This document shows positions 11,369 through 22,620 of a stretch of DNA of 64,000 bases, in pieces. Origin of the DNA: Parastagonospora avenae f. sp. tritici 18332-5 (taxonomy: Eukaryota > Ascomycota > Dothideomycetes > Pleosporales > Phaeosphaeriaceae); contig JAFJTR010000027.1 of assembly GCA_022559985.1 (NCBI GenBank), positions 124,001 through 188,000 on the forward strand, in the 5' to 3' direction. The notes under the pieces were generated by a model that was not told the DNA's origin, made no database searches, and saw nothing but the letters and a program-made list of their open reading frames with translations. Made by a program: the position numbers and the translations under genes. The first letter of the stretch is position 1; every line of letters starts with the position of its first letter.

Positions 11369-14300
11369 GCACTTCAAGCACCATTCTGCATCAGCGCCCA
11401 GTCTGCACACTAACGTACCTTGGGCTGCCGTGAGTTGGGCACTTGCCTCTCTTTCAGTTCCGGCGTTACAAAAACTATATACTGCAACAACAGGCACTTG
11501 TAATGTACGGCCTGCATGCTGCAGAAGACTGGAGAGCAAGGGCAGTTGGGATATCTCTTCTTACATGGGGCTAGCCGTTCTCTTTCTAGACAGTGACGAC
11601 GTCTTGACGGTGTCTACGGCATCCCTGTCTTGCCATGACACTACTTCTCGTATGTTTTCTTATCACTTCGATACTTATTCCCCGCCTTTTGGTCTTCACA
11701 CCCAGGAAGTAGTAATCTAGTTCTAATATTACCCCGGTGGTCCACTCTGCTTCCTGACAAGCTCGCTGCATATGCACAGTCGGCCATGAGTCACTGCGTG
11801 TTGATCTTGAGTGTGATGCCGAGTGGCTATACTGTTCGACTCACACAGGACACCTTGTGTCGTCCTGTCCTGACATCATAGCAATGGCATGTCGACATTT
11901 CATACTGCTTCCATGAAAATTGTGCCGATATGCCGGCGATGCTTGCACCGTCCAAGTCAGGAATGACATGCAGGAGATCGCCAGTTCTGTTAGAGACATG
12001 AGCTGTTTAGACACCCAAAAGCTGGCACTCTCCGTTGTCTTAGGATCACGCTCTACCGCAATGTTTCCTCTTTTCACCGTCATGTGTCCACACGTTGGGC
12101 AGCAACGCAAAAGAGCATACACACCCACAGATCACCTACATGAGGCCAGTACATGCAACTAGAGGCATGTAGCGTGACTCTTACAGACTAACATCAGACA
12201 CAAGGATAATTCAATACATGGCATATAGCGTGCACACCTTTGAAGCAATCGCTTGCGAAGCGATCCATTGGCCTAAGTGTATTGATCAGTGTAGTGCACC
12301 AGTAGACGTCACCAAGCAACCTTGGAATCGAAGGGAATGAGCACACAGCATTTCCTACCGCACGATGCCTTTCCGATCCAATCACTATATCACCTCATGC
12401 CCTTCCGTGTTTACATCTAGCTCATTATATCATCGCCGAGCATAGGACACACATGAGCATTGACAAGATATTAGCAATCCAATCTTGTCACCACTAAATT
12501 GTACTTGATCAAAAGAATATGGAAAGCGCCAATTACACGATGTTTCTACTTTCCGCGATTAGCGGGCGTCTTTCCTCGGAGCACCGCGCAAAGAAAAGCC
12601 ACCACTGCAGTCAGCTTGCCGGTATCTTGCACAGCGAGGCCTGGCGTGCATCGGCATATCCGCATCGGTGTACTCTTGCATTGCCTTGAGAAAGTAAAGA
12701 CGCAAGGAACAACGATCCGGTCCAATCGGCTAAGTGCTTTTACGCTCAGTCCTGTCTTTTTTACAGCCAGTCTTGTAGCTTCAACAATCACTACGATATA
12801 CTGCGTTACTCCGAAAAGATAATCACGTAATCCATACGTTGTAGATGGCACTGCTTCAGTCCCTCTCCAGATGATGAATGAGACGAATCATGAACAGTCA
12901 CCTGGACTGAAGCCTTCTGAAGTCTATCACAACAAACATGGTTGTAAAAACACTTCACTATCGGGATATTCAAATACCGGACACTTGACAGCTGATCCGT
13001 GTATCGTGGCATCCGCTATCAAGCAGTTCCACCAAGGATTGTAAGCCTGTTCAAACACCGCGCATGCTGGTGCGCGGGCTATGTATACGTGAAGGCATCC
13101 CTGAAGCTAGCCGCCACAGTGGTCATCTCTACGGCACATGGCCATAAGCGGACCTAGGAAAGTAACGGCCACCGCACCCCTTGAATTCGGCGAGCTGTTT
13201 ATATTGTGATTGGGTCTCAATCCGCTATATCACGGCACGAGTGCGAACTGCCGATCCGTTGTGTGCTTATCCGCAGTTGTCGGCATCCCGAAGATTGCCA
13301 ACTTCGGCATTGGATGTAGACCAAGTCGACTCCCATGCCAAAAGCAACGGAGTTGAAGGTGTGAATCGCTTGTGCTCCCATGTATCACGGACGCTTTTTG
13401 GGCAACGACCAAAGGGTGCACTAAATAATGTAAGTTGCACCAACAGCACAAAAATCCTTCATTTTCCGACGCCGTCCGATCGGTACTCGAGGACATGCTT
13501 TTATGCCTAACTTTCCATCGCAACGCGCGGTAGACCTGAATTTTGCGAAACGATGGTCGGCACTATGAGCGCATGTTGTCCTTTGGTAATGCGTCCGGCC
13601 GGCATGCATGATGCATGCAGGCGAATCCTACGATTTTCTAGCAAATCCGTGGCATACACGGAGAGAATTCAGAGACGAGTGACGTTGTGTAACGCTCAAC
13701 AAGTGGTGTTGACAGATGACCAAGGTGGGAAGATGTACCGACGGCGGTAGTAGCGGCCAGAAGCGCATCGTGTAGCGCCAAGAACACGCCACGTGAGTCT
13801 CGAAAGACGGACAACAGCGCAAACAAGCAGATTGCTAGCCTGTATGCTCATCATGTTGATAGACGAACCCAGGTTCGTCGATCTGGCCAGGTGTGAGTTC
13901 TTTAGCTGCGCTGTCACATGTTGCATAGCATGGTGGATAAGCGACCCCGCCCTCTCTGCCTGCTGAGGGTTCCACAGTTCCTATCCTCATCCAGCTTCAA
14001 AGGAACGACAAGTCAACCGCGCCATGCGCGGCTACCTTGAAGGGGGCGCTATGGCGAGTATGGTTGGTTCGACCAAACCTTTTACGATCATGTATGGGGT
14101 CAGCGTTCGGCAAAGTCCGGCTAAGCACTACGTGTACCTGCGGTGCTGTGGAGGAACAGTGGAACTCGATAATAATCAACAAATATTCGGTACAGGTTTA
14201 CAGGATTCATTGAGCCTGGAACTGACGACATACCCACCCTATTTTCCGGTGGACTGTTTTGGATCCTCGTAGGGAAGTAGAGACGGGGATCCCTGGCCGA

Positions 14301-15610
14301 ACTGAAGACCACCTGAACATCATAGGGCATCTTGTTACTGCGAACTTCTGCACCCTTTCAGGAACAACTAGACTAGCTATGCGATCGGATGGAGACGGCA
14401 GAGCCTCCTGCTAATCCGCTTCTGGGCACTGGGCAACGGATCAAATCAACGAGGCGTTGCAACACTCACGTTGACGCCATTGCATGCAGGCTTGGGCCCA
14501 CCACCATGGTTCGGGATGCAGGTTGTGCATCCGTCTCACAGGGCCTCCACACAGTCCCGCCCATCAGCATGTACCATCAGGGTTTTTCGCCGTGGTCGAT
14601 GACTTCAGGGTCGATGGATGCTCCCCGGAGAGCTGAACTCAGCTTTCGTTGAACCGGGGAAGCTGCATAACCGCTGCGCCACCTGTCATTCGCGCGGGGA
14701 CCGCGTGCAGCGCAAAAGCATGACTGAAAAGGTAGTCGATGGGGCCAGGGTAGTCACGCGAACGACATTGAAGTCACGTTACTCGATCAACACCTCATGA
14801 CACTTTCTTGGGCGAGACTTTTGCAGACTATCGCCCACGATCGACAAGTAGTGCAACCACTTGATCTTCGTAGCATCGTGCACTGGATAAGAGGATTACC
14901 ATTGTCCACCCGTGATATCGAAAAGTAAGGCACGCATATTGCATGGCGAACCACAGGTACGCACAGATAAGTCCAGACTCGCCAATCGGAGCGCTGATCG
15001 ACCTGTGGAGTGAATACATCCCTGCACACTAAAAAAGCCAGTCACCACTTACCGAGATCCAACGCTTCCTGAGTTGAGTCCACTACCCACACCGGATGCA
15101 GGGGCACAAGTTCCCCGGCGCCGAAATACTCTAGTCTATGGCTCAAGTCGGTCGATGGAGGACCGCTTTTAGCTTTGCCTTCAGCCATCTGCACGCGACT
15201 GCGGCGGCAGAGCTAGTAAAAGAAAATAGACCCCTTCTGACAGTTCGTCATCGTAGCTTTGTACAGCCATGTTTGGTGGCACCTTGCCTTCACTGGGGCC
15301 GCTGTTATGTCCGGCTTTGTGCCATTCGCAGCAACTTTTGTTGCACAGCTTCTCATTTTCTTTCAGGTTATTGGTTTTTGCTTCATCTCGAGTCACTTTG
15401 AATCCACACACACATACTGCAGGGCGTACGATAAATCGTATACACTGCATTGAATTTACCGTTTACCTCTTTGTTGGATTCAACGGTTGCGTAATCCTCT
15501 CTCTCACTTGACGAGCTTGCGTTGCACCCTTCTGTAGCACAAAAGGCTTCAGACTCGCAACATATTTCTCATCACACTCTTGACGACACTCTCATACATC
15601 TCATTGAACA
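11369..15610. other. 4.2 kb gene-poor region
   Basis: No frame here shows a recognisable family, splice-linked continuation or codon pattern that I can support. Short frames of 60-110 codons overlap on both strands. No transposase, reverse transcriptase, long terminal repeat or terminal inverted repeat was seen. The last few hundred bases are T/C-rich and probably form the promoter and leader of the PQ-loop gene. Confidence 0.4.
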
Positions 15611-17013
15611 ATGGACAGACCACAGGAGAACATACCGCCAGTCAGTGAACTCGAAACAAATCAAACTGTGCATATGCTAACGTGCAACTCCAGGCTGCGA
15701 ACATCCTAGGTGTAAGCTGACTGCATCCCCAATCTTTGTATCACTATGCTGACTACTCGTTAACAACAGACCATTGGAACTGGTAAGTTTTTCGGGTCAA
15801 CCATCGTTCGCTTTTGCTAACAATGAGGCAGTGTAAGCGACTCAATCGTAGTGGATTGGCAAAGATACTAACTTGGCTTTCACACAGCTGCTGGTGTGTT
15901 CAGGTGAGTGAGAACAGAACTCCATATCATGAGGAAGTACTGACAGCCCGTAGATAATACCACAGTAAGATGAACGGATGATACCCGCGAACCATAACTG
16001 ACACTTCCCAGAATCTGGCATAACTGGAGACGGAAGAACACCGATGGCCTGCCAGGGTCGATGTTGATACTATGGTCAATCTGCAAGTCTTCCGAAGCGC
16101 GAATATGATCAAATCTAACGACCTCAGGTGGTGTTCCGTTCGGTGTATACGCCATTGTACAGGTATGAGTCCTTCTCAGCGCTACCAAAAGCAATCCTCA
16201 CAACCCAAACAGAACTTCAACTTCGCCCTCAAGTTCCAACCCCAAGCCTTCGCCGGCCTCACGCTCATCGCATGGGGTCAGACACTCTACTACCACAAGT
16301 CCGTTCCTGCCCACTTCTCCCTTCCTCGACAAATGACTAACTATCCGCACAGTAAATGGCGAGCCTGGACCGCCACCCTAGCCACCATCGCCCTAACAGC
16401 CTCTTTCGCCATCATGGAGCTAATTCTAATCCTCACCCTCCGCGGCCCCTATGCCCGCGGCGTCCAATGGCCCATGATGCTGATGGCCATCTCCGCCTCC
16501 GTAATCCAAGTCCTCGGCCTAATCCCACCGTACTTCGAGCTCGCCAAACGCAGCGGCCGTGTCATCGGCATCGACTTCTGGTTTCTAACCATCGACTACG
16601 CCGGCGCGTTTTTCTCCTTGATGGCGGTCGTCGCACAGCAGTGGTTTGATGCGCTGGGCGCGAGTTTGTATATCGCATGCATGGTGCTCGAGACGGGGAT
16701 TTTTGCGTCGCAGGCGTGGTGGTTGTGGCGCGTTAGGCGGGAGAGGAGGGAGGCGAAGATGCTGGGCTTAACGTATGATGAGTATGTGGCTAAGCATCCG
16801 GAGAAGGGGTTGAAGAAGTCGGACTCAATCGAGACGTTCGTAGATGTTGAGGCGGGGCTGGAGGTGGAGAAGGAGAAGGTCGATGAGAAGAATGATAGGG
16901 CTACGAGGGAGGAGATGCACGACGGCGAACAACCTGCGGATTCGACTTCGAACCGCACCGATATGGGGACTGAGGCACTGCAGCCACCACCGGTGGTAGT
17001 CATCAAGTCTTGA
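15611..17013 (+). CDS. PQ-loop repeat membrane protein with a train of micro-exons
   Basis: join(15611..15640,15694..15711,15770..15782,15832..15832,15888..15903,15954..15964,16012..16082,16128..16162,16213..16298,16353..17013), 942 nt, 313 residues. The first PQ-loop is seen in VCWCVQIIPQIWHNWRRKNTDG, followed by a block reading GVPFGVYAIVQ. A second repeat lies near VLGLIPPYFEL and IDFWFLTIDYAGA. Seven hydrophobic helices are followed by a charged soluble tail from about residue 225. The family includes Ypq vacuolar basic amino acid exporters and cystinosin-like carriers; this fungal subgroup is not functionally assigned. Each of the nine introns has a donor, most have a CTAAC or CTGAC-like branch site, and all end in AG. 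The frame closes only if the one-base exon at 15832 is used. Intron 7 has a GC donor. Confidence 0.88.
15832..15832 (+). other. Single-nucleotide exon of the PQ-loop gene
   Basis: The base T lies between a complete upstream intron (15783..15831: GTAAGT, TGCTAACA, GCAG) and a complete downstream intron (15833..15887: GTAAGC, TACTAAC, ACAG). It joins G from exon 3 and C from exon 5 into GTC (valine), giving the family-consistent reading TIGT-VCWCVQ. If both introns are removed as one unit without this base, translation shifts and meets TAA in the next exon. Confidence 0.8.
16083..16127 (+). other. GC-AG intron in the PQ-loop gene
   Basis: The donor is GCAAGT, matching the strong consensus of natural GC-AG introns. 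The branch-like TCTAACG and the acceptor CCTCAG follow. Removal joins T and GT into TGT and gives WSICGVPFGVYAIVQ, as expected for the family. Confidence 0.8.
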
Positions 17014-17420
17014 ACTCGACTTCTCTTCGACGGTATCGACCTTTCGAAAACTTATTTTTTCTTCTCTTGGAACCAGCGGTCTTTCTCACAAAACAAAACA
17101 AAACGGTTAGCGAGAGGTCCTTGTCTTTTTTTTATATTACGGACACAAAAGCAGTGCGCTCTGTCCTTACGGAAATTCTAGGGGTATTCTCTTCTTCAAA
17201 ATGTAATTAGGCGACGGTGGGGATTGGAAAAGTCGATTCTTCCAAGTCAAAGCTAGGGCTCGGAGGTGCTCATATATGAGTACAATGCAACCCATCTCAA
17301 TCTTTGAGCCGTCTATATTCCTGCTCTATGTGTCCATGGTCATGGTTTGGGAAAGCATAACCCTGTTTGACATGATCGCCTCCTGCACTCTTACAAAACC
17401 GCCCTACCAACCACAGCTAG
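17014..17420. other. Convergent 3' region
   Basis: Between the ends of the PQ-loop and phosphatase genes. T-rich just after the PQ-loop stop, as in fungal 3' untranslated regions. No gene seen. Confidence 0.5.
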
Positions 17421-18386
17421 TCACGCCCCATCACGCACCACAAGATTCTTCTTCAGCTTCTCCAAATCCACATCTCCAAGGCCACACTTCTCGCGCAAAT
17501 ACTTCTCCGCGCCCCCAAAATCCCTCTCCAGCATCTCCAACGCCTTAATCATCGTCTCCTTCTTCGCCCCCACCATCCTTAACGCCGCCTCCCTGCCCTG
17601 CTTCCTCGCCTCCGGATCCAGCGTCTCCTCCACACCGCTCTGCTTCCCCGCCTTGTCATCTGCAATCAATTTGCCAATCTCCTCCGCGCTAAGCTGCTTT
17701 CCGGTCGCCTTGGTCGCGATGTAATTCTTGAACGCCGGGGACTGCAACAGTCTCGCAACCACTTCTTCGCGCACATGCGTCAGCCCAAGTTCAGTCAGAT
17801 TGTACTCCTGCGCAATGACTTCGCTCTCAACGCCCAGGTACGCGAATAGCAAGCCGAAGAAAATCCCCGTGCGGTCTTTTCCCGCCGTGCAGTGGATCAA
17901 CACGCCCTCGCCTGGACGATCGATCAGGTGGCGGAGAATAGTGGTGTATGCTGCGCCGCCGTTGAGCAGGATGTCGTGGTATGCTGAGACGAAGCCCGCT
18001 ACGTCTTCGTCCATGTACTTGACGTAGCGCTTGGCGAGGCCCTCGGGGGAGTAATCTGCTTCAGTGAAGACGGGGCACCAGGTGCGCTTGATGCCGGTGG
18101 AGAGCATGGCGCTGACCCATTCTGGCTTGGGGGTGTCAGAGTCGCGGAAGCCGACTTCGGGGGCGCTGCGTAGGTCAAAGATGTGGGTGATGCCCAGGGA
18201 GTGGAGGGCTTGCCAGCCGCTGAGGGGCAGTTTCGAGACGTCGGCGGAGCGGAAGAGGATTTTGGGGCGGATGGGGCCGGAAGGGGTGGTTAGGGGGAAG
18301 AGGGCGGCGTCTCGGAGGTTGTTGATGTTGGGGACGATGTGGAAGGGGGGAGTGGGGAGTGGTTGATCGTCTTTGGTGGTTGACAT
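17421..18386 (-). CDS. Protein-tyrosine phosphatase, IphP/Y_phosphatase3 type
   Basis: Single exon, 321 residues. The catalytic P-loop is HCTAGKDRTG (CX5R with the Lys-Asp insertion pattern), near residue 165. The N-terminal family blocks NLRDA and LFRSADVSKL and the aspartate region DLRSAPEVG are in place. This group resembles bacterial IphP and lipid-active tyrosine phosphatases, and some members dephosphorylate phosphoinositides. It is common in ascomycetes and usually uncharacterised. The C-terminal third is helical and charged (DKAGKQSGVEETLDPEARKQ) and ends in a leucine-rich helix. No signal peptide or membrane segment. The start ATG is the first in the frame. Confidence 0.9.
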   Translation of the reverse strand: MSTTKDDQPLPTPPFHIVPNINNLRDAALFPLTTPSGPIRPKILFRSADVSKLPLSGWQALHSLGITHIFDLRSAPEVGFRDSDTPKPEWVSAMLSTGIKRTWCPVFTEADYSPEGLAKRYVKYMDEDVAGFVSAYHDILLNGGAAYTTILRHLIDRPGEGVLIHCTAGKDRTGIFFGLLFAYLGVESEVIAQEYNLTELGLTHVREEVVARLLQSPAFKNYIATKATGKQLSAEEIGKLIADDKAGKQSGVEETLDPEARKQGREAALRMVGAKKETMIKALEMLERDFGGAEKYLREKCGLGDVDLEKLKKNLVVRDGA

Positions 18387-19217
18387 GGTTGGAATCTGGG
18401 GATTGGCTTTGAAGTTCAGAATCTTGACCTTTTACTAGGTCTTGAGTATCCGTTGATTTACTTGAAAGATGGATAGAGTATGATCGTAGTTGAAGCGTGA
18501 TGTCGGGAGAATAGTTCCTCAAGTACTGTGTGTAAGAATAGTGGGTCTAGTAGTACGGACCCGTTTGTACGTGCGGGAGCTCTGGGCAAAAGTACTGAGC
18601 GGTTTCACGCGATTGACAGAAGAAATTGCAGTAAAACTCTCAGTTGTAAACTCACCTCGAGAATTACTAGACCGGTGTAAGAGTCGGGCTCGGTCCATCG
18701 ATTCGCGTCGGCTGTAATTGCCCCGCTATTCTTTCACCACGCCGAGGTACCGAACAGACAATAGCAGGTCTGTGTCAAACATACTATTTTGAAATAAGTC
18801 TTTCTCCATTACCGATCTAATTTTTCTGACCTTCTGTGTATTCAAACTTTCTGCCAATCCTGTATCGATGATGTCTTCCCTTCTCTGTATGCACACTATC
18901 CTCCTACCTATAACTTATGGTCGACTCTTAAAAAGGTGACATACACATCCTCACATGAATCTGTTCAATTCTCGATATGCAATCCAACATCCATCAACCT
19001 AACAAACGCGAAGCGCGCAGCTAGTCTTCACATATCATGTACATCAAGTGCCCACAAACATCACATCATCTCTTCACGTCTAGAATTTCACGCCCAAAAT
19101 TTCACATTCTTCCAACAGGCCCATCCATATATAAATTGCCTATGATACAGCATATATATGCCTTAAACACCACGACTGAACAGGAAGGGCACCGATTGCT
19201 CAATAGATCTTCTCACC
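18387..19217. other. Divergent intergenic region, phosphatase and small secreted protein genes
   Basis: No gene supported. The second half is more AT-rich than its neighbours and presumably contains the promoter of the small secreted protein gene. Confidence 0.45.
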
Positions 19218-19774
19218 ATGTTCACCTCCCTCCTTGCCCTCTCCTTCATCCACCTCCTAGCCCTGGCGGCCCCCATCGACCCCATACCCGCAAACGCCCC
19301 CGTGCGCGCGCCAACTGGCATAGACACACAGATAATCACCACCGCACGCCCTTCCCCATCTTCTTCCCCCCTCTCCCAATACTCCCTACTCACCTTCCCA
19401 GGCCCACATCTACGGCCTCGACAATGAATTCCGCTCCATGACATCCCTCCCACGCGTATGCAACGTTACGAAAGATTTGTGCGTTCGCATCAGCAGTCAT
19501 GTGACTGGGGCACTGCTAAAATATCTGTCAAGTGAGATGAATACCGTGTACGCGCGAATGCCGTGCGTGTTTGTTCTGTATCCGTAAGTGTTTGTCGCGG
19601 CACATTCATTGTTGTAATTAACGAAGTGCAAGGACGGAGAATTGTGAATTTCCCAGCAAAACCGCTCCGCTGATTGTCATGAATGCGACGGGGCCATTGA
19701 GCGATATGAAGAAGTGGGCGACGCCGTTGCCGGTGGCGATTATGTGTTATGCGGATGTTGTGCTGAAGCTGTGA
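19218..19774 (+). CDS. Small secreted cysteine-containing protein
   Basis: Model join(19218..19301,19402..19583,19633..19774), 135 residues. The first 18 residues are a clear signal peptide (MFTSLLALSFIHLLALAA followed by PIDP). Intron 1 (GTGCGC...TTCCCAG) and intron 2 (GTAAGT, TAATTAAC, CAAG) both keep frame. Without intron 1 the first frame ends within about 70 codons. The mature protein has cysteines at VCNVTKDLC, RMPCVF, ENCEFP and IMCYAD. A further in-frame segment, 54 nt from the GTG after AAAGATTT up to the CAAG before TGAGATG, has intron-like ends. Removing it would leave 117 residues and four cysteines, an even number better suited to disulphides. No family recognised. It could be a secreted effector-like protein, but function is unknown. 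Confidence 0.6.
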
Positions 19775-19915
19775 TCATTGAGAGGGAGATGGAGTAGTGG
19801 GGAATTTGAGAATGGATATTGATATATAACGCTCGGTTCAAATGCAAACGCCCGCCGCTGATGCTAATGGAAACATACTCGTTTCATGCTTCGTACTCGA
19901 TCATCTGTCGTAATT

Positions 19916-21613
19916 TCAATGCGCCGCTGCAACGAGGAACGTGTTGGTGATTAGACATGTCACCATCACCACGCCTCCATAAATACTCAGTCCGAGCGCT
20001 GCGTTCCTGAGTAACGCTCGTCTCCAGTCTCTGTTATTGTATCCTTCGCGAGTGACGCTGCCCTCCACTTCTCCATTCGTGAATTCTTCTTCGTCGTCTT
20101 CGTCCTTGACGAGTCGCTGGTGGATATGCGAATCTGGGTCTGAAATCTTGTAATAAAAGAGACCAGGGAGGATGAAGGAGATTGTGGTTGAGCCCGTGGA
20201 ACCAACATACGCAAGGACTTTCTCGAGCGAAGATACAGTCATGGCGGTGATGAATGTCAGGATGATGAGGATCGTGGTCACAATGGCGAAACGGTAGTCG
20301 GACATTTCGCCGCTTTTGGGGATCATGGATTTGGGCGTATTGTTCATCAACGTGTTGCGGGCCGGACTGCCTTCTGGAGAGTTGCGGCGGCGCGGTCTCC
20401 ACTTCAGGCAGGCGTCAATGCTGGCACGGCACGGGTGGATCTGGAGTGGGTACGAGAACATGACAAGGATGACGATGGCCAGACGCCCGATGGTGCTGGC
20501 AGCTGCGGTGGGGTACATGGAGACGATGTTGCCATGAATGTTGTCGCCGTAGGATAAGTAGCCAGTGATACCTGTAAGGATGTAGAGGCTGCAGGCACCG
20601 CCGATGGAGGCCAAGATGACGGTATTTGTGCGGAAGTGGGAGTTGTCCGCGATCTCGTTGAGGATGGAGAACATCTGAGCCAGATCAGTCTCTCTTCGGT
20701 ATCAAATCTTCATATTTACTTACGTTCTGGTGACATGTGTATGCAAAGACGATGACTGGAAAGGCCGCGAGCGCAGAGACAGGACCTGCCCATTGGAAAA
20801 CACGGACAGTTCCTCTGTCTGCAATAGTGTCCCCCTTGAGGTAATGTGCAACAACAAGTATGACAAGATATGCGATCGAGAACAATGCAATGACGCTGGT
20901 GTACTTCAAAGAGTCAAGACGGCGCAAAAACGACAAGGGTATAACGATAAGCCTGAGAATGTTAGATGTAGCTCCAAACTTTAGACATGTGCACTCACAT
21001 GAAAGCAGTGATCCAAAACTGCCTATCGACCAGGAAGTTCGTGTCCCCAGCACCAGACGCAAATCCTCTGACCACTCCAGGCATAAGGTCTCCAATAATG
21101 ATAAGGTAGCTGACCGCCACACCGAAGCACTTGATGGCGATGGCGGCATCGAATATGATGGAGAGGTTGGGGTATGTGAGCTGCGATAGGGTCGCAAAGG
21201 ATACATGGCCGCGATCAATGTATCGCGCGCATCGTGTCTGTAGGTATAATCCGAAGCCTGCGGTTGCGCCGGCCCATATGATAACAAAGATACCGAGGAA
21301 GATGCCCATTTTCGAGAGCGCGGAGGGCATGGCGAGCAGACCGGCGCCGAGGACTGAGGGCTGTTAGTACCATATCATAAGACGAAACTCTGCAGCAGCG
21401 TACTGGTGTTGGCGAGGTTGATCACACTGGATATCCACGATGCCTGGCCATGGAACCCAGCATCTTTCTTGCCCCTTCCACGCCTAATGTTGTCAGCCCA
21501 AAGCCTTCTTCAGACGTGCAGTCGTCTCACCGTCTCCCCCGCAGTGAGCCTGTACTCGAGGACATGGCGTCTGCCTCGGCTGGCTCTTGTCCAATGGTGG
21601 AGTATGTGGCCAT
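19916..21613 (-). CDS. Vacuolar amino acid transporter, AVT5/6/7-like (AAAP/SLC38 type)
   Basis: complement(join(19916..20674,20724..20952,20999..21353,21404..21483,21531..21613)), 501 residues. The hallmark ANTILGAGLLAMPSAL at the start of helix 1 identifies the amino acid/auxin permease superfamily. About ten or eleven hydrophobic helices follow, with GDLMPG and IVFAYTCHQN as conserved blocks. Between helices there is a charged loop with basic RPRRR and a later acidic loop (DEDDEEEF). Yeast Avt5/6/7 export or move amino acids across the vacuolar membrane. The four introns keep frame; for intron 2 the second of two nearby AG sites (CCCTCAG) gives the conserved TILGAG reading. The N-terminus is a soluble tail with several Ser/Thr. 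It is divergent from the dynactin-like gene 266 bp away. Confidence 0.9.
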
Positions 21614-21879
21614 CTCTCCCCTTTCGTTGGCGGTGGTTGTGTTATTGCGCGATCATGCGAGTCGTCCGGTAATCTTCGCAACGTGTTTCACTTGGTGCGG
21701 CGACCAGCCTGGCGTCTAGCGAAGGTTCAGCAGCAAAGGCTATGTGGTGAGTGAAAGATGGTTCGGCGCAGCACTGACGTGCGGTGATCATGGGTCAACG
21801 GCGCTACCCGTTATCTAAGAATATCTCCGCCAGGAACGCGCCCGCGTCGGCATTCCGTAAACACAACACACCCACCGCC
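21614..21879. promoter_or_regulatory. Short bidirectional promoter, AVT-like and dynactin-like genes
   Basis: The 266 bp between two divergent start codons must carry both promoters. No specific factor site can be assigned with confidence. Confidence 0.5.
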
Positions 21880-22620
21880 ATGGACGAGTACGAGGAGGCC
21901 ATTCTCTTCACTTTTGGGGAATTGGAGTCAAGATTGGACCGTCTCGAGTACGTTCTCGGCGGCCCAAAGGCGGTGTCAGAGGAGAAGCCCAAGACAATTC
22001 CCGACCGCATACACCAGATCGAGAAGTCGCTGCAGACGCTTGGGGCGCAAACATCACTCCTGGCAGATGCAAATGAACTGTGTATGCTGAACGTGCTGGA
22101 AGTATTGTAGCTTGGGCTTACAAGTACAGTGAGCAAGCACAAAGATGTCCTCAAGCCGCAAGATGACTACGGCAAGGACGTTCCCCTCGACACTTCACAG
22201 AAGGCCACTCTAGTCGTTGAGCGTGCCACCGGCTTTGCGACTGTAGCATCGCAGCTCAAGGCACTCGACGACCAACAGATTCCTGCGACCGACGGCTTCA
22301 CCAAGCTCGCCATGCTGCGGCCTCGGATCGCCGAGTTTGAAGAACGGCAATTGCAGCAGGCGCTGAAGATCTCGGAGCTGCGGCGACGGAACGGCATGAT
22401 CAATATGAGCTACAAGCACATCCATATCCTTGGGGCGGCCAGAGTCTGGGTCGACTACCACCAGAGACTCACCAAGGCCATGAAGGCCGTGGAGAGGGAG
22501 GAGTTTAAGAGGAAGCCAGACGATGAAGCTTCAGGACTTGTCGAGGAACAAGAGTCAGAGTCAGAGTCAGAGTCAGAGTCAGAGTCAGAAAAGGAAGAGT
22601 CGGAGGACGAAGAGCTGTAA
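21880..22620 (+). CDS. Dynactin p22/p24-like subunit (RO-10 / DCTN3 type)
   Basis: join(21880..22081,22130..22620), 230 residues. The intron 22082..22129 starts GTATGC and ends TACAG; removal gives ADANELLSKHKDVL. The protein is largely helical with heptad-like stretches: LESRLDRLEYVLGG, RIHQIEKSLQTLGAQ, and FEERQLQQALKISELRRRNG. This resembles the small coiled-coil shoulder subunit of dynactin, known in Neurospora as a nuclear-distribution (ropy) gene product, acting with dynein in nuclear movement. The C-terminus has an unusual run of six Glu-Ser pairs encoded by a perfect hexamer repeat, then an acidic end. Family identity is moderately sure. The acidic tail is variable and probably dispensable. 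Confidence 0.75.
22552..22587 (+). repeat. In-frame hexamer microsatellite (GAGTCA)x6
   Basis: Six perfect tandem copies of GAGTCA in the last exon of the dynactin-like gene, coding for (Glu-Ser)6. Because the unit is six bases, length changes keep the frame. Confidence 0.95.

Noticed and set aside
14064..14082. Imperfect palindrome around TTGGTTCGACCAA
   Set aside because: Short, isolated and with no neighbouring tRNA or mobile-element features; expected by chance at this scale.
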